A DNA stretch of 64,000 bases from JARRKC01 sp037388505 (GTDB lineage: Bacteria > Acidobacteriota > UBA6911 > RPQK01 > JAPXNP01). Shown piece by piece: positions 16,814-25,657 of this stretch; within the stretch, counting starts at the first letter, position 1, and the number at the start of each line of letters is the position of its first letter. The translations under genes and the position numbers were made by a program. The stretch covers positions 124,001 through 188,000 of the forward strand of contig JARRKC010000004.1 of NCBI GenBank assembly GCA_037388505.1. Reading direction: 5' to 3'. Under the pieces are notes generated by a model. It ran no database searches, was not told where the DNA came from, and saw only the letters and a program-made list of their open reading frames with translations.

Positions 16814-18646
16814 TTGCCCGAAGAACGTCCAACGTTGCAGCTCAAGCTGGACCGTCTGCCCGGCTCGCCGGGAGTGTATCTGTTTCGCAACGAGAAGAAG
16901 CAGATCATCTACATCGGCAAGGCTAAGAGTCTGCGAAACCGGGTCCGCTCCTACTTCCAAAACAATCGAGCTCTCGATCCGAAGACCGAGTACATTGCGC
17001 GGCACGCGACGGATCTGGACTACATCGTCACCGACAACGAAGTCGAAGCGTTGATTCTCGAGAGCACGCTGGTCAAGAAGCACCAGCCCCGGCTCAACGT
17101 TCGTCTCAAGGACGACAAAGCGTTTCTGCATATCAAACTGACGGTGAACGAGCCCTATCCCCGAGTCCTGCTGACGCGCCGGGTGCGTAATGACGGGGCC
17201 CTCTATTTTGGTCCCTTCCTCCCCGCTTCACTCGCCCGCAACCTTATCAAGATCATTCATCGTCACTTCCAGTTGCGCACCTGCTCGATTCCCATCGACG
17301 GGAAGTTGCGGCGTCCCTGTCTCGAGTTCCACATCGACCGCTGTCTGGGCCCCTGTGTCGAGGGTCTGTGCAGCCGTGAGGAGTATCAGCGTGCGGTGCA
17401 GGACGTGATTCTCCTCCTCGAGGGAAAGAACGAACAGCTCATCACCCAACTCACCGCCAAGATGCACGAGGCCGCCGCACAGGAGCACTTTGAAGCAGCG
17501 GCGTTCTTTCGTGATCGCATCCAGCTGGTTCGGGAGCTGGCCGAGAAGCAAAAGATGGCGCTGGCGGGCGAGGACGACATCGATGTCTTCGCCTACTACC
17601 GAGAGGGCTCCCGTCTGGCTCTTCAGTTGTTTACTCTGCGGGGGGGAAAGGTCGTCGGCAAGCGAGAGTTCTTCTGGGAAGATCTCGAAGTCCTCGATCC
17701 TCGCGTCTTTCTTCGCGATGCCGTCCAGCAGTACTACTTGAATGCCGGCTTCGTGCCCCGCCAGGTTTTTCTTCCGGTGGAGATCGAGGATCAGGGAATC
17801 ATTCAGGACTGGCTCAACGAGAAGCGCCTTCGGTCGTCGCGCAGCAGGGTCCAGTTGGTCGTGCCCAGGAAGGGCGAGAAACTCGATCTGCTGCTGCTCG
17901 TCGAACGCAATGCCAAGATCTCGTTCGAAGCTCGCTTCAAGATCGCCCGTTCGGCCAAGCTGAAAGTTCTGGAAACGATCCAGAAGCGCCTGAACTTGCC
18001 GCGGCCGCCCAGGACGATCGAAGCATTCGATATCTCCAATATCCAGGGCGACGAACCGGTTGCCTCGATGGTGGTCTGCCGCGACGGCGCCATGTCACGC
18101 CGCGACTACCGCAAGTTCAAGGTGCGGACGATCACGGGTCCCAACGATTTCGAAGCCATGAGGGAGGTCGTCTATCGGCGGTACCGGCGTCGAACCGAAG
18201 AGGGTGGAGAATTGCCCGATTTGGTGCTGGTCGATGGGGGCAAGGGACAGCTGCACTCGGCCTTCCAGGCCCTTTCCCAACTGGGACTCGAGGATGTACC
18301 GTTGGCGGGGATCGCGAAGCGCGAGGAGATCATCTTCGTTCAGGGCCAGGAGGACCCGATCCGCCTGAACCCGGCGTCTGCGGCCCTGCACCTCATTCAG
18401 GAAATCCGCGACGAGGCTCATCGTTTCGCCGTCACGTTTCACCGCAGGCGGCGCTCAATCCGCGATTTCGGGTCGGAACTGGACCGGGTCCCCGGCATCG
18501 GAGCCAAGCGCAAGAAACGCCTTCTGCAGAACTTCGGAAGTGTGGCGCGGGTTCGCCGCGCGACGGTGGAGGAGCTGACCCCGTTCGTCGGCCGAAAGCT
18601 TGCCGAAACGCTCAAGCGCGAACTGGGCGCCGGGAAGACGGAGTAG
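16814..18646 (+). CDS. uvrC: UvrABC system protein C
   Basis: Nucleotide-excision repair nuclease subunit of 610 residues that makes both incisions around a lesion held by UvrB. Order of domains: GIY-YIG nuclease (about 15-95, GVYLFRNEKKQIIYIGKAKS), UVR motif (about 200-240), RNase H-like endonuclease (about 380-540, FDISNIQGDEPVASMVV) and two helix-hairpin-helix motifs at the end (VPGIGAKRKKRLL). The TTG start at 16814 has GAGGG seven bases before it and gives the family N-terminus. It follows the 3D-domain gene by 52 bases on the same strand. Confidence 0.95.
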   Translation: MPEERPTLQLKLDRLPGSPGVYLFRNEKKQIIYIGKAKSLRNRVRSYFQNNRALDPKTEYIARHATDLDYIVTDNEVEALILESTLVKKHQPRLNVRLKDDKAFLHIKLTVNEPYPRVLLTRRVRNDGALYFGPFLPASLARNLIKIIHRHFQLRTCSIPIDGKLRRPCLEFHIDRCLGPCVEGLCSREEYQRAVQDVILLLEGKNEQLITQLTAKMHEAAAQEHFEAAAFFRDRIQLVRELAEKQKMALAGEDDIDVFAYYREGSRLALQLFTLRGGKVVGKREFFWEDLEVLDPRVFLRDAVQQYYLNAGFVPRQVFLPVEIEDQGIIQDWLNEKRLRSSRSRVQLVVPRKGEKLDLLLLVERNAKISFEARFKIARSAKLKVLETIQKRLNLPRPPRTIEAFDISNIQGDEPVASMVVCRDGAMSRRDYRKFKVRTITGPNDFEAMREVVYRRYRRRTEEGGELPDLVLVDGGKGQLHSAFQALSQLGLEDVPLAGIAKREEIIFVQGQEDPIRLNPASAALHLIQEIRDEAHRFAVTFHRRRRSIRDFGSELDRVPGIGAKRKKRLLQNFGSVARVRRATVEELTPFVGRKLAETLKRELGAGKTE

Positions 18647-18660
18647 AAGATCCCTCTTCG

Positions 18661-18850
18661 GATGAAGTTCCGGGTTCCGGATTCCGGGTTCCGGGGGTAC
18701 AAACCGGGTACAAAGGCAACAGACGGGACCGGGAACATAGGTAACACTTTTCGGTTTCTCCGTCACTGTTGATACTTCCATTCCGGGGAGGGGAGGGGGC
18801 GAAGAAGGCTGTCCTGCTCGGAACCTGGAACTCGGAACTCGGGACTCCCT
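18661..18850 (+). repeat. Inverted-arm tandem-repeat element
   Basis: Between the convergent uvrC and yjjX-like genes. The first arm is TTCCGGGTTCCGGATTCC repeated (18668-18694); the second arm is its complement in order, GGAACCTGGAACTCGGAACTC (about 18819-18840). The spacer carries GGTACAAACCGGGTACAAA. Together they can fold back into a long imperfect hairpin and may end both transcripts. Confidence 0.6.
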
Positions 18851-18884
18851 GTCTTTCGGGACACCAAGACAACCTGGGACGGTT

Positions 18885-19457
18885 CTACGCGTAGGCCCCG
18901 GCGTTGTAGAAAGGCGCAAAGGCCGAGATCATCGCCAGCACGAAGGTATGCCTCGCACCCAGGATGTCGCAGGTGAGAATGCTCCAGGGTTCAGCGCCGG
19001 CACCTGCCGCCTCCTTACCCGAAATCCGGTCCAGCGCAATGCTCAATTCGATGCCGCGATCAATGACGGGTCCGGCGATGGTAGAAGGCACCACCAACCC
19101 GGGTCCGTATCCGAAGAAGCCCTTGTGGCCGTCAGTGACGTAGGCCAGACTTACGAGGAAGACCTGTCGGCGCGGTCCCTGCGCTCCGACGACCTGGAAG
19201 CCCGACTGCAGACCGATGTAAAAATCGGCTTCCGCCCGTTCTCGCTTCAACTGGAGGATCAGGTTCTCCGCCTTGGACTGGGCAGATTCCATCAGTTCAT
19301 CGAGGCTCAGCGGGAGTCTGGCGACGTCCCCGGCGAGACGGTACCTCAGAAATTCGACTTTGTCCCGTTCATCGACGATCGAGGCACCGAAGACTTTCCA
19401 AGCCTCCTTTACGGCCTCGATGTCGTCGGGCGAAGCCGTCGCGATGGCGATTCTCAT
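18885..19457 (-). CDS. Inosine/xanthosine triphosphatase (YjjX/DUF84 family)
   Basis: Protein of 190 residues of the YjjX family, which removes non-canonical purine nucleoside triphosphates (ITP, XTP) from the pool. Recognisable parts are the opening MRIAIATASPDDIEAV, the ADFYIGLQSG segment in the middle (E. coli: ADFWVAIEAG) and the ending VLAMISAFAPFYNAGAY, which matches E. coli VILALSPFHNAVY. The stop codon of suhB overlaps its start, so the pair are coupled. Function is inferred from the family; the match is by pattern only. Confidence 0.75.
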   Translation of the reverse strand: MRIAIATASPDDIEAVKEAWKVFGASIVDERDKVEFLRYRLAGDVARLPLSLDELMESAQSKAENLILQLKRERAEADFYIGLQSGFQVVGAQGPRRQVFLVSLAYVTDGHKGFFGYGPGLVVPSTIAGPVIDRGIELSIALDRISGKEAAGAGAEPWSILTCDILGARHTFVLAMISAFAPFYNAGAYA

Positions 19458-20275
19458 GATCGGATTCTATCGGGGTTGTCTGACGCACGTTCCTGCCTCA
19501 TCAGGATCCGGCTCACGATCTCGTGAAGCCGTTCGTTCGTCGCCAGGCATTCACGATCGTAGATCGAGGCCGTGGAGCCGTCGAACCGAGTCATCCGCCC
19601 TCCCGCCTCCCTGACGATGATGGTCCCTGCCGCAACATCCCAGGGTTGCAGGCTCAATTCCCAGAATCCATCGAAACGCCCGCAGGCGACGTAGCAGAGA
19701 TCGAGCGCCGCCGATCCGTCGCGACGCACCGAGCGAGCATGTCTCATCATGTAGTTGAAGTGTCTCAGGTTCTGTACGATTTCCTCCGCCTCGTACGAGA
19801 AACCGGTGCAAAGCAGGCTGTCTTCGAGCTTCTCCTCTTGGGAGACATGAATGGTTTCACCGTTCATGAAGGCACCCTCGCCAAGGCGGCCGCTGAAACA
19901 CTCCTCCCTGACGGGATCGTAGACGATTCCGCCCACGAGGCACCCTTCCACTTCCAGTCCGATAGAGACACAGTAGGCGGGATAACCGTGAGCATAGTTG
20001 GTGGTCCCGTCGAGAGGATCGATGATCCACTTCACGCCCGCGTCACCACCCGTCGTTCCACCCTCTTCCGCCAGGATCTGGTGCGCCGGAAAGGCCTCGC
20101 GAATCCGGGAGACGATCAGACTCTCCGAAGCCAGATCGGCCTCGGTCACGAGGTTGACTCGCCCCTTTTTCGCGACCTTGAATCCCGATACCTGCCGTTC
20201 CAAAAGGATCTGCCCGGCTTCCCGCGCAACTTCCTCCGCCAGCGCGAGCGCCTCGTCGAACTCGGTTCTCTTCAT
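19454..20275 (-). CDS. suhB: Inositol-1-monophosphatase family protein
   Basis: Mg2+-dependent sugar-phosphate phosphatase of 273 residues. The metal site is clear: E70-E71 and the signature WIIDPLDGTTNYAHG at 83-97 with D86 and D89; the second motif WDVAAGTIIVREAGG lies near 220. Members act on inositol phosphate, fructose-1,6-bisphosphate or NADP, and the exact substrate cannot be read here. I chose the ATG at 20275, which has GGAG six bases upstream, over 20323, which would overlap ispF. It lies at the end of the ispD-ispF block. Confidence 0.88.
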   Translation of the reverse strand: MKRTEFDEALALAEEVAREAGQILLERQVSGFKVAKKGRVNLVTEADLASESLIVSRIREAFPAHQILAEEGGTTGGDAGVKWIIDPLDGTTNYAHGYPAYCVSIGLEVEGCLVGGIVYDPVREECFSGRLGEGAFMNGETIHVSQEEKLEDSLLCTGFSYEAEEIVQNLRHFNYMMRHARSVRRDGSAALDLCYVACGRFDGFWELSLQPWDVAAGTIIVREAGGRMTRFDGSTASIYDRECLATNERLHEIVSRILMRQERASDNPDRIRS

Positions 20276-20306
20276 CGATCTCCAACTTTCCAAAGGACGC
20301 CTTTTC

Positions 20307-20798
20307 TCACGATTCGACGGCATGAAGCAGCGCCACGGCCTGAACGGCGATGCCTTCCGCCCGCCCGATTACTCCCCTGCCCTCCATCGTCGTGGCTTTG
20401 ATCCCGACTTCCGCCGGTTGGACCTTCAGAATCCGCGCAATATTCGACTTCATCTCCGCGACGTGCGGCTGGATCTTGGGCACCTCGGCCACAACGACGA
20501 TGTCCACATTGCCGACTCGGAATCCCCGCTCGCGAACGCACCGAAAGGCCTCCTCGAGCAGAAACTGGCTCGAGGCGTCTCGAAAACGCGGGTCGTCGTC
20601 CGGGAAATGCGTCCCGATGTCCGCCAGTCCGGCCGCGCCCAAGATTGCGTCGGTCACAGCGTGCAGCAAGGCATCCGCATCCGAATGACCCTGCAGACCC
20701 TTCTCGAAGGAGATATGGACTCCCCCGAGGACGAGCCTGCGGCCCGCTGAAAACGGGTGAAAGTCGAATCCAATCCCAACTCTCGAATCTGGGCCCAT
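20307..20798 (-). CDS. ispF: 2-C-methyl-D-erythritol 2,4-cyclodiphosphate synthase
   Basis: MEP-pathway enzyme of 163 residues that closes CDP-methylerythritol phosphate into the cyclodiphosphate. Metal ligands D12 and H14 (GIGFDFHPF) and H46 (DALLHAV) are present, as is GHSDADALLHA. The C-terminal TMEGRGVIGRAEGIAVQAV matches the family. I prefer the ATG at 20798, which gives the usual N-terminus; a TTG at 20816 would add six residues. The ispD stop is 25 bases upstream, so the two are in one transcript. Confidence 0.94.
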   Translation of the reverse strand: MGPDSRVGIGFDFHPFSAGRRLVLGGVHISFEKGLQGHSDADALLHAVTDAILGAAGLADIGTHFPDDDPRFRDASSQFLLEEAFRCVRERGFRVGNVDIVVVAEVPKIQPHVAEMKSNIARILKVQPAEVGIKATTMEGRGVIGRAEGIAVQAVALLHAVES

Positions 20799-20823
20799 GA
20801 CTCTCAGCCTATGCAAGGTGGGA

Positions 20824-21492
20824 CTACGGCGTCAATCCGGGAAGATCCTGGCTCCAGGTGATTTTCACGTTTTCGGGATCGCCCTGCACCACCCGGACGG
20901 TAATCCCGAGACGCTCGACGAGGAAGGCCTCGTCGGTACCGTAAACGCGATCCCCTTGAGCTTGTTCGACGGCTCGCCGCAGAAGGGAGGCCCGAAACCC
21001 CTGAGGCGTCTGAGCCAGCCCCAGACGCTCTCGCGGGATCGTCCGCACGATGGCTGTGTCGGCGATCTCTTTGACCGTATCGCGGATCGGCAGAACGGGA
21101 ATACAGGCGTCGAAGCGTCGCATCCCTTCCGATACGGCAACAATCAGGTCCCGCGAAACGAAGGGACGGGCGGCATCGTGCACCAGGACATACTCGATTT
21201 CGATGGGCAACGCCTTGAGCCCCTTCTCTACGGAACTCTGTCGGGTACCGCCCCCTGCGATGACCTCGATCGACACTGGAATCGAGCCCTGCACCTCCTT
21301 CTCCACGCGCTCGACCCAGGTTGCCGGCACTGCCACCACGGCGCGGCCCACGAAACCGGAAAACCTCCTCAAGGCATGGAGGTACAGAGGTCGACCATCG
21401 AAGGGAAGAAACTGCTTCGGGACATCGGATCCAAAACGAGTCCCGCTTCCGCTGGCGGCCAGGATGAGACCGATTTCTGATGACTGGTTCAT
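20824..21492 (-). CDS. ispD: 2-C-methyl-D-erythritol 4-phosphate cytidylyltransferase
   Basis: MEP-pathway enzyme of 222 residues that couples CTP to methylerythritol phosphate. The nucleotide-binding start LILAASGSGTRFGSDVPKQF (glycine loop, Arg and Lys) is at 9-28, VLVHDAARPFVS near 100-111, and the C-terminal DEAFLVERLG and V-x-GDPENVKIT are as expected. It pairs with ispF directly downstream. A TAGGAC-type inverted repeat separates it from radA. Confidence 0.94.
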   Translation of the reverse strand: MNQSSEIGLILAASGSGTRFGSDVPKQFLPFDGRPLYLHALRRFSGFVGRAVVAVPATWVERVEKEVQGSIPVSIEVIAGGGTRQSSVEKGLKALPIEIEYVLVHDAARPFVSRDLIVAVSEGMRRFDACIPVLPIRDTVKEIADTAIVRTIPRERLGLAQTPQGFRASLLRRAVEQAQGDRVYGTDEAFLVERLGITVRVVQGDPENVKITWSQDLPGLTP

Positions 21493-21500
21493 GTGGTTTA

Positions 21501-21581
21501 CCAGGAATAGGACATACAGGACACTCGTAGGAGGCGGCCAGTCAGCAGCGGGCCGTCCTAGAGGTCGTAGACGTCCTATCC
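21501..21581 (-). repeat. Inverted TAGGAC-repeat element, copy 1
   Basis: Between radA and ispD. One arm is CCAGGAATAGGACATACAGG (21501 onward); the opposing arm is CCGTCCTAGAGGTCGTAGAC followed by GTCCTATCC (21553-21581). The arms complement each other imperfectly. The same design is found at 23030-23115 and 58850-58985. Confidence 0.5.
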
Positions 21582-21618
21582 AGCCTGCTGCTCTTCCTCT
21601 TCCTCCCCCATTCTTCCT

Positions 21619-22977
21619 TCACAGCCCCACTTTATCCAGGAATTCCCCGATCGACTTGACTCCTTCGAGCCGCACGCCGTTTATCCTCTCGCTCAGGGGA
21701 AGATTTCCCTCGGGCAATAGCACGTGATCGAAGCCCAGATTGGCGGCCTCTTTGACACGGACGTGCGGGAAGCTGACGGAGCGCACTTCACCGGCCAGCC
21801 CCACCTCGCCAAACACCACCGTCGAAGCGGGCAGAGCCGCGTCGCGAAAACTCGAGACGACCGCCGCGACGAGGGCGAGATCGACGGCGGGCTCTGCCAC
21901 CGTCAATCCACCGGCGATATTGATGAACACGTCGCTGCCCAGAAGGTGGAACCCGGCTCGCTTCTCGAGCATGGCCAGAAGCAACGACAGGCGGTTCGGA
22001 TCGACTCCGGTCGATGTCCTGCGCCCGGTACTGAAGTTCGTTTGGCTCACCAAGGCCTGAACTTCGACCAGAACGGGCCGCGATCCCTGGATCGCGCAGA
22101 GAACGACCGACCCCGAGACTTCTTCGGCGCGCTCCGATAGAAACAGGCTCGAAGGATTCTCGACGCTCTCGAGACCTCGAGACGTCATCTCGAAAATTCC
22201 GAGTTCGTTGGCCGGGCCAAAACGATTCTTCACTGTGCGCACGAGCTTCTGGTTGTGATGGCGGTCCCCTTCGAAGTACAGCACCACGTCGACGATATGC
22301 TCGAGCGCTTTCGGTCCGGCCAGGTTCCCGTCCTTGGTGACATGCCCGATGAGGAACGTCGGCACATGGGTCTTCTTGGCGTACGAGAGAAACTGCATGG
22401 CACACTCCCGGATCTGACCGATGCTGCCGGGAACCGATTCGAAGGTTGACGTATAGACGGTCTGAATCGAATCGACGATCAGGACTGTAGGCTGGAGTCG
22501 CTCGATTTCCGAGAAGACCGTCTCCATGCAGGTCTCTGGAGAAATGAACAGGTTCGCGCCGGCAACGCCGAGGCGGTCACCACGCATCTTGATCTGCCGA
22601 GCCGACTCTTCACCCGCGACATAGAGGACTCGCTCCTGCATCGTCGAAAGAAGTTCGGCGATCTGAAGCAGCAGCGTGGATTTGCCGATGCCGGGCTCAC
22701 CGCCCAGCAAGACCAGCGAGCCTCGAACGATGCCGCCACCCAGAACCCGGTCGAACTCCCGGTTGCCTGTGACCTGACGATCGAAAACCTGTTCCTCCAC
22801 ATCGGCGTAGGGAACCGCCCGCTCTCCTTCGCCGAGCTGAGGGGATACCGGGGTGCCGACCCTTTCCTCGACCAGGGAATCCCACTCTCCACAGCTCGGA
22901 CAACGACCCAACCACTTGACGCTGGCAGTGCCGCAGGCTCCACAAACGAAAAGCGTCTTGGCGCTCACCTTGGCCAT
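21619..22977 (-). CDS. radA: DNA repair protein RadA
   Basis: RecA-like ATPase of 452 residues that drives branch migration during recombination. Order: four-cysteine zinc finger (CGACGTASVKW...CPSCGEW, residues 12-32), Walker A GEPGIGKST near 93-101, the RadA-specific KNRFG motif near residue 245, and a C-terminal Lon-protease-like domain (after about 285, with VFGEVGLAGEVR). All expected parts are visible. It lies between ispD and alr in a housekeeping run on the minus strand. Confidence 0.95.
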   Translation of the reverse strand: MAKVSAKTLFVCGACGTASVKWLGRCPSCGEWDSLVEERVGTPVSPQLGEGERAVPYADVEEQVFDRQVTGNREFDRVLGGGIVRGSLVLLGGEPGIGKSTLLLQIAELLSTMQERVLYVAGEESARQIKMRGDRLGVAGANLFISPETCMETVFSEIERLQPTVLIVDSIQTVYTSTFESVPGSIGQIRECAMQFLSYAKKTHVPTFLIGHVTKDGNLAGPKALEHIVDVVLYFEGDRHHNQKLVRTVKNRFGPANELGIFEMTSRGLESVENPSSLFLSERAEEVSGSVVLCAIQGSRPVLVEVQALVSQTNFSTGRRTSTGVDPNRLSLLLAMLEKRAGFHLLGSDVFINIAGGLTVAEPAVDLALVAAVVSSFRDAALPASTVVFGEVGLAGEVRSVSFPHVRVKEAANLGFDHVLLPEGNLPLSERINGVRLEGVKSIGEFLDKVGL

Positions 22978-23029
22978 GAACCTGGGATTTTACCGCGCGA
23001 GGGTGAAATGGGACGGCCTGAGAAGAAGC

Positions 23030-23115
23030 AAGGAATAGGACGGATAAGACGGATAGGACAGATACGACTCAACTTGAACGGACCCTGTCCTATGGGTCTC
23101 ATAGGTCCTATTCCT
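23030..23115 (-). repeat. Inverted TAGGAC-repeat element, copy 2
   Basis: Arm one AGGAATAGGACGGATAAGAC and on (23030-23061); arm two CTGTCCTATGGGTCTCATAG and on to CTATTCCT (23085-23115). The second arm runs into the last codons and stop of alr (stop at 23108-23110), so the alr C-terminus is partly set by the repeat. Confidence 0.55.
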
Positions 23116-24145
23116 CCTGATAGACCCGCTCAACCCGGGAGCCGATCACGGTGAGGATCTCATAGGGGATCGTCCCCAGCAGTTCCGCCAGCGCCGCCGC
23201 ACTGATCGGCGATTTCGGATCCCAATCCAGCAAGGTCACCTCAGAACCGGGCCCGATCCCAGGGAGCTCGGTCAGGTCGATCGCCGTCAGGTCCATGCTG
23301 ATCCTGCCGACCACCGGGGCAAATCCTTCCCTGGTTCCGACGCAGGCCTGATTCGAGAGGTCGCGCCGGTAACCGTCCGCATAGCCCACACCGATGATGC
23401 CGATCCGACTCGGCCTGGAGGTTCGAAAGGACGCCCCATATCCGATGTGAGCGCCCGTCGGATGGGCGTTGATCGCCATGACGGTACTCTTCCATCGCAG
23501 GATCGGCTCCAGTTCCGCCAGGGCCGGAGAATTGGCGATCCCGTAAAGCGCCAGGCCGGGGCGTACGGCATCGAATCCGGCCGCTGGAGTGTCGAGGGCC
23601 GCACTGTTGGCCAAGTGCCGCCGGAGCCCCAGTCCTTCGGTGGCTCTCCGGAACCGATCGATCTGAGCCAACGTGAATTCGCGATCGCAGTCGGCGCAAG
23701 ATAGGGTCGAGAACACGCCCGTCGCTCGACCGTTCAGACGCTCGACCACGGAGCGCAGATGTTCGTGAGGAATCCCGAGGCGTCCCATCCCGGTCTCGAT
23801 CTCGATTTCAACCCGGATCTTCGGCGGAATCCAGTCCTCCTGAAAGAGCGACGCGGTCAGGCGGTGAGCCGTGAACTCGGAAAGGTCGGTTTCGCGGCAT
23901 CCGCCGAAAACGATGATTTCCGCCTCGGCGGCATGGCTTCTCAGCGTGCGGGCTTCATTGAGATCGGCGACACCAAAGGTCCGCACACCGCACTTCAACA
24001 ATCGGGAGACGACGGGCTCCAGTCCATGGCCATAGGCATCCGCTTTCACGACCCCGATGATCGGCCTGCCCTCGACCAGTCGTGAGATGACGGCATGGTT
24101 GTGTTCCAGCCGGGACAGCGAGATTTCGACCCAGGACCGCCTCAT
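23108..24145 (-). CDS. alr: Alanine racemase
   Basis: PLP enzyme of 345 residues making D-alanine for peptidoglycan. The PLP lysine is K34 in GVVKADAYGHG; the second catalytic tyrosine lies in IGYGASF; GRISMD is the usual motif near the end. It is somewhat short for the family (about 360-370), mainly at the N-terminus. The ATG at 24145 overlaps the dnaB stop (ATGA) and gives MRRSWVEISLSRLEHN, the standard opening; the longer frame to 24181 lies inside dnaB. Translational coupling to dnaB is likely. Confidence 0.93.
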   Translation of the reverse strand: MRRSWVEISLSRLEHNHAVISRLVEGRPIIGVVKADAYGHGLEPVVSRLLKCGVRTFGVADLNEARTLRSHAAEAEIIVFGGCRETDLSEFTAHRLTASLFQEDWIPPKIRVEIEIETGMGRLGIPHEHLRSVVERLNGRATGVFSTLSCADCDREFTLAQIDRFRRATEGLGLRRHLANSAALDTPAAGFDAVRPGLALYGIANSPALAELEPILRWKSTVMAINAHPTGAHIGYGASFRTSRPSRIGIIGVGYADGYRRDLSNQACVGTREGFAPVVGRISMDLTAIDLTELPGIGPGSEVTLLDWDPKSPISAAALAELLGTIPYEILTVIGSRVERVYQEE

Positions 24146-25503
24146 TCCATCTCCCGGGCCAGGTTCTCGAACTTCGTCCACTGGTCGATGAAGGCCAGCT
24201 TGACGACGCCGGTGGGACCGTTGCGCTGTTTTCCGATGATGATCTCGGCGACGCCGGACTCCTCAGCCTCGTCATCCTTTGCGTAAAGGTCGGGTCTGAA
24301 GACGAAGAGAACGACATCCGCATCCTGCTCGATGGAACCCGACTCACGGAGGTCCGAAAGTTGAGGCCGGTGATCGCCGCGGCGCTGTTCGGGAGCACGG
24401 CTCAACTGAGAGAGCGCCAGAACCGGAATATTCAGTTCTTTGGCCAGGCCCTTCAGCGCACGGCTGATCGCCGAGATCTCCTGCTGGCGGCTTTCGAACC
24501 GCTGGCGATTCCCGGAAAACGCGCTCATCAGCTGCATATAGTCGATGATCACCATGTCGAGGCCGTGCTCGACCATGAGTCGGCGACTCTTCGACCGCAT
24601 TTCGACGATCGATATTCCGGGTGTGTCGTCGATGAAGATCTTGGCTTGAGCCAACCGGCTCATCGCCTTGGCGAGATCCTGCCAGTCCGCTTTGGAGAGA
24701 AACCCGGAGCGGACCTTGTGGCTGTCGACGCGCGCCTCTCCGCAGAGAAGCCTCATGACCAGCTGCTCGGCCGACATCTCGAGGCTGAAGAGGCCGACAG
24801 TACCGCCTTCTCGGATTGCGGCGTACTGCCCGATATTCAGGGCCAGGCTGGTCTTACCCATTCCGGGACGCCCGGCCAGAATGACCAGGTCCGATTTTTG
24901 AAAACCGGACGTCATCTCATCGAGATCGGTAAAACCGCTGGGGACGCCGGTGACCAGCTCCTTGCGCTCGTCGAGGGTATGGATATTCTCCCAGGTCGCC
25001 TTCAAAAGATCCGACAGGGAGACAAACCCGCCTCGAACCCGCTCCTGGCTGATCTTGAAGATCGACTGTTCGGCCTGTTCCAGCAGCGCCAAAGGGTCAT
25101 CTTCGGCGGCGTAGCTGCGTAACAGGATTTCGTTCGTGGAGTGGATCAACCTGCGGAGAATGGACTTCTCCTTCACGATCCTGGCGTACTGGACAAGATT
25201 CGAAATCCGAGGAACGCCGTCGACCAGCGACGCGATGTAAGCGGCTCCGCCGACCACCTCCAAGTCATTCTCCTTTTGCAGGGCTTCCCTCAACGTCACG
25301 GAATCGATGGCCCGTGCGCTGGAGGACAGCTCTTCCATTCGGATGAAGATCTTGCGGTGGGCCTCACTGTGGAAATCGCTGTCAGTCAGCAGTTCCGCCG
25401 CCTGGTCATAGAGCCGGTTGTCCAGGAGAATCGCTCCCAGCACCGCCCGCTCGGCCTCCAGAGAATGCGGCAGCGATCTGTCCAGGGTCAGTTCTTCGCT
25501 CAT
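24142..25503 (-). CDS. dnaB: Replicative DNA helicase
   Basis: Hexameric replication-fork helicase, 453 residues. The N-terminal helical domain (SLEAERAVLGAILLDNRLYD) is at 13-32, Walker A GRPGMGKTSLALN near 210-222, Walker B VIIDYMQLM near 318, and the DnaB-family SDLRESGSIEQDADVV near 380. It follows rpsF-rpsR-rplI, the usual order, but a strong terminator lies in between. A DciA-like loader candidate is encoded at 37781-38086. Confidence 0.96.
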   Translation of the reverse strand: MSEELTLDRSLPHSLEAERAVLGAILLDNRLYDQAAELLTDSDFHSEAHRKIFIRMEELSSSARAIDSVTLREALQKENDLEVVGGAAYIASLVDGVPRISNLVQYARIVKEKSILRRLIHSTNEILLRSYAAEDDPLALLEQAEQSIFKISQERVRGGFVSLSDLLKATWENIHTLDERKELVTGVPSGFTDLDEMTSGFQKSDLVILAGRPGMGKTSLALNIGQYAAIREGGTVGLFSLEMSAEQLVMRLLCGEARVDSHKVRSGFLSKADWQDLAKAMSRLAQAKIFIDDTPGISIVEMRSKSRRLMVEHGLDMVIIDYMQLMSAFSGNRQRFESRQQEISAISRALKGLAKELNIPVLALSQLSRAPEQRRGDHRPQLSDLRESGSIEQDADVVLFVFRPDLYAKDDEAEESGVAEIIIGKQRNGPTGVVKLAFIDQWTKFENLAREME

Positions 25504-25594
25504 CGACGCTGATCATTATGCCGCGTTCCACCGCGCTTGTGCAGGCGGGAAGCGCTGGGAGTGATAGTTCGGCCCAAACATCATTGCCGCGCAA

Positions 25595-25623
25595 AGGAAA
25601 AGAGCCCGCCGACGGCGGGCTCT
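25595..25623 (-). terminator. Intrinsic terminator after rplI
   Basis: On the minus strand AGAGCCCGCC-GTC-GGCGGGCTCT is followed by TTTCC: a perfect ten-base-pair stem with a three-base loop and a short T-run. It lies 35 bases past the rplI stop and separates the ribosomal genes from dnaB. Confidence 0.85.
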
Positions 25624-25657
25624 TGAAGAATTGACCGAAATCGACGATCGAACGGCG

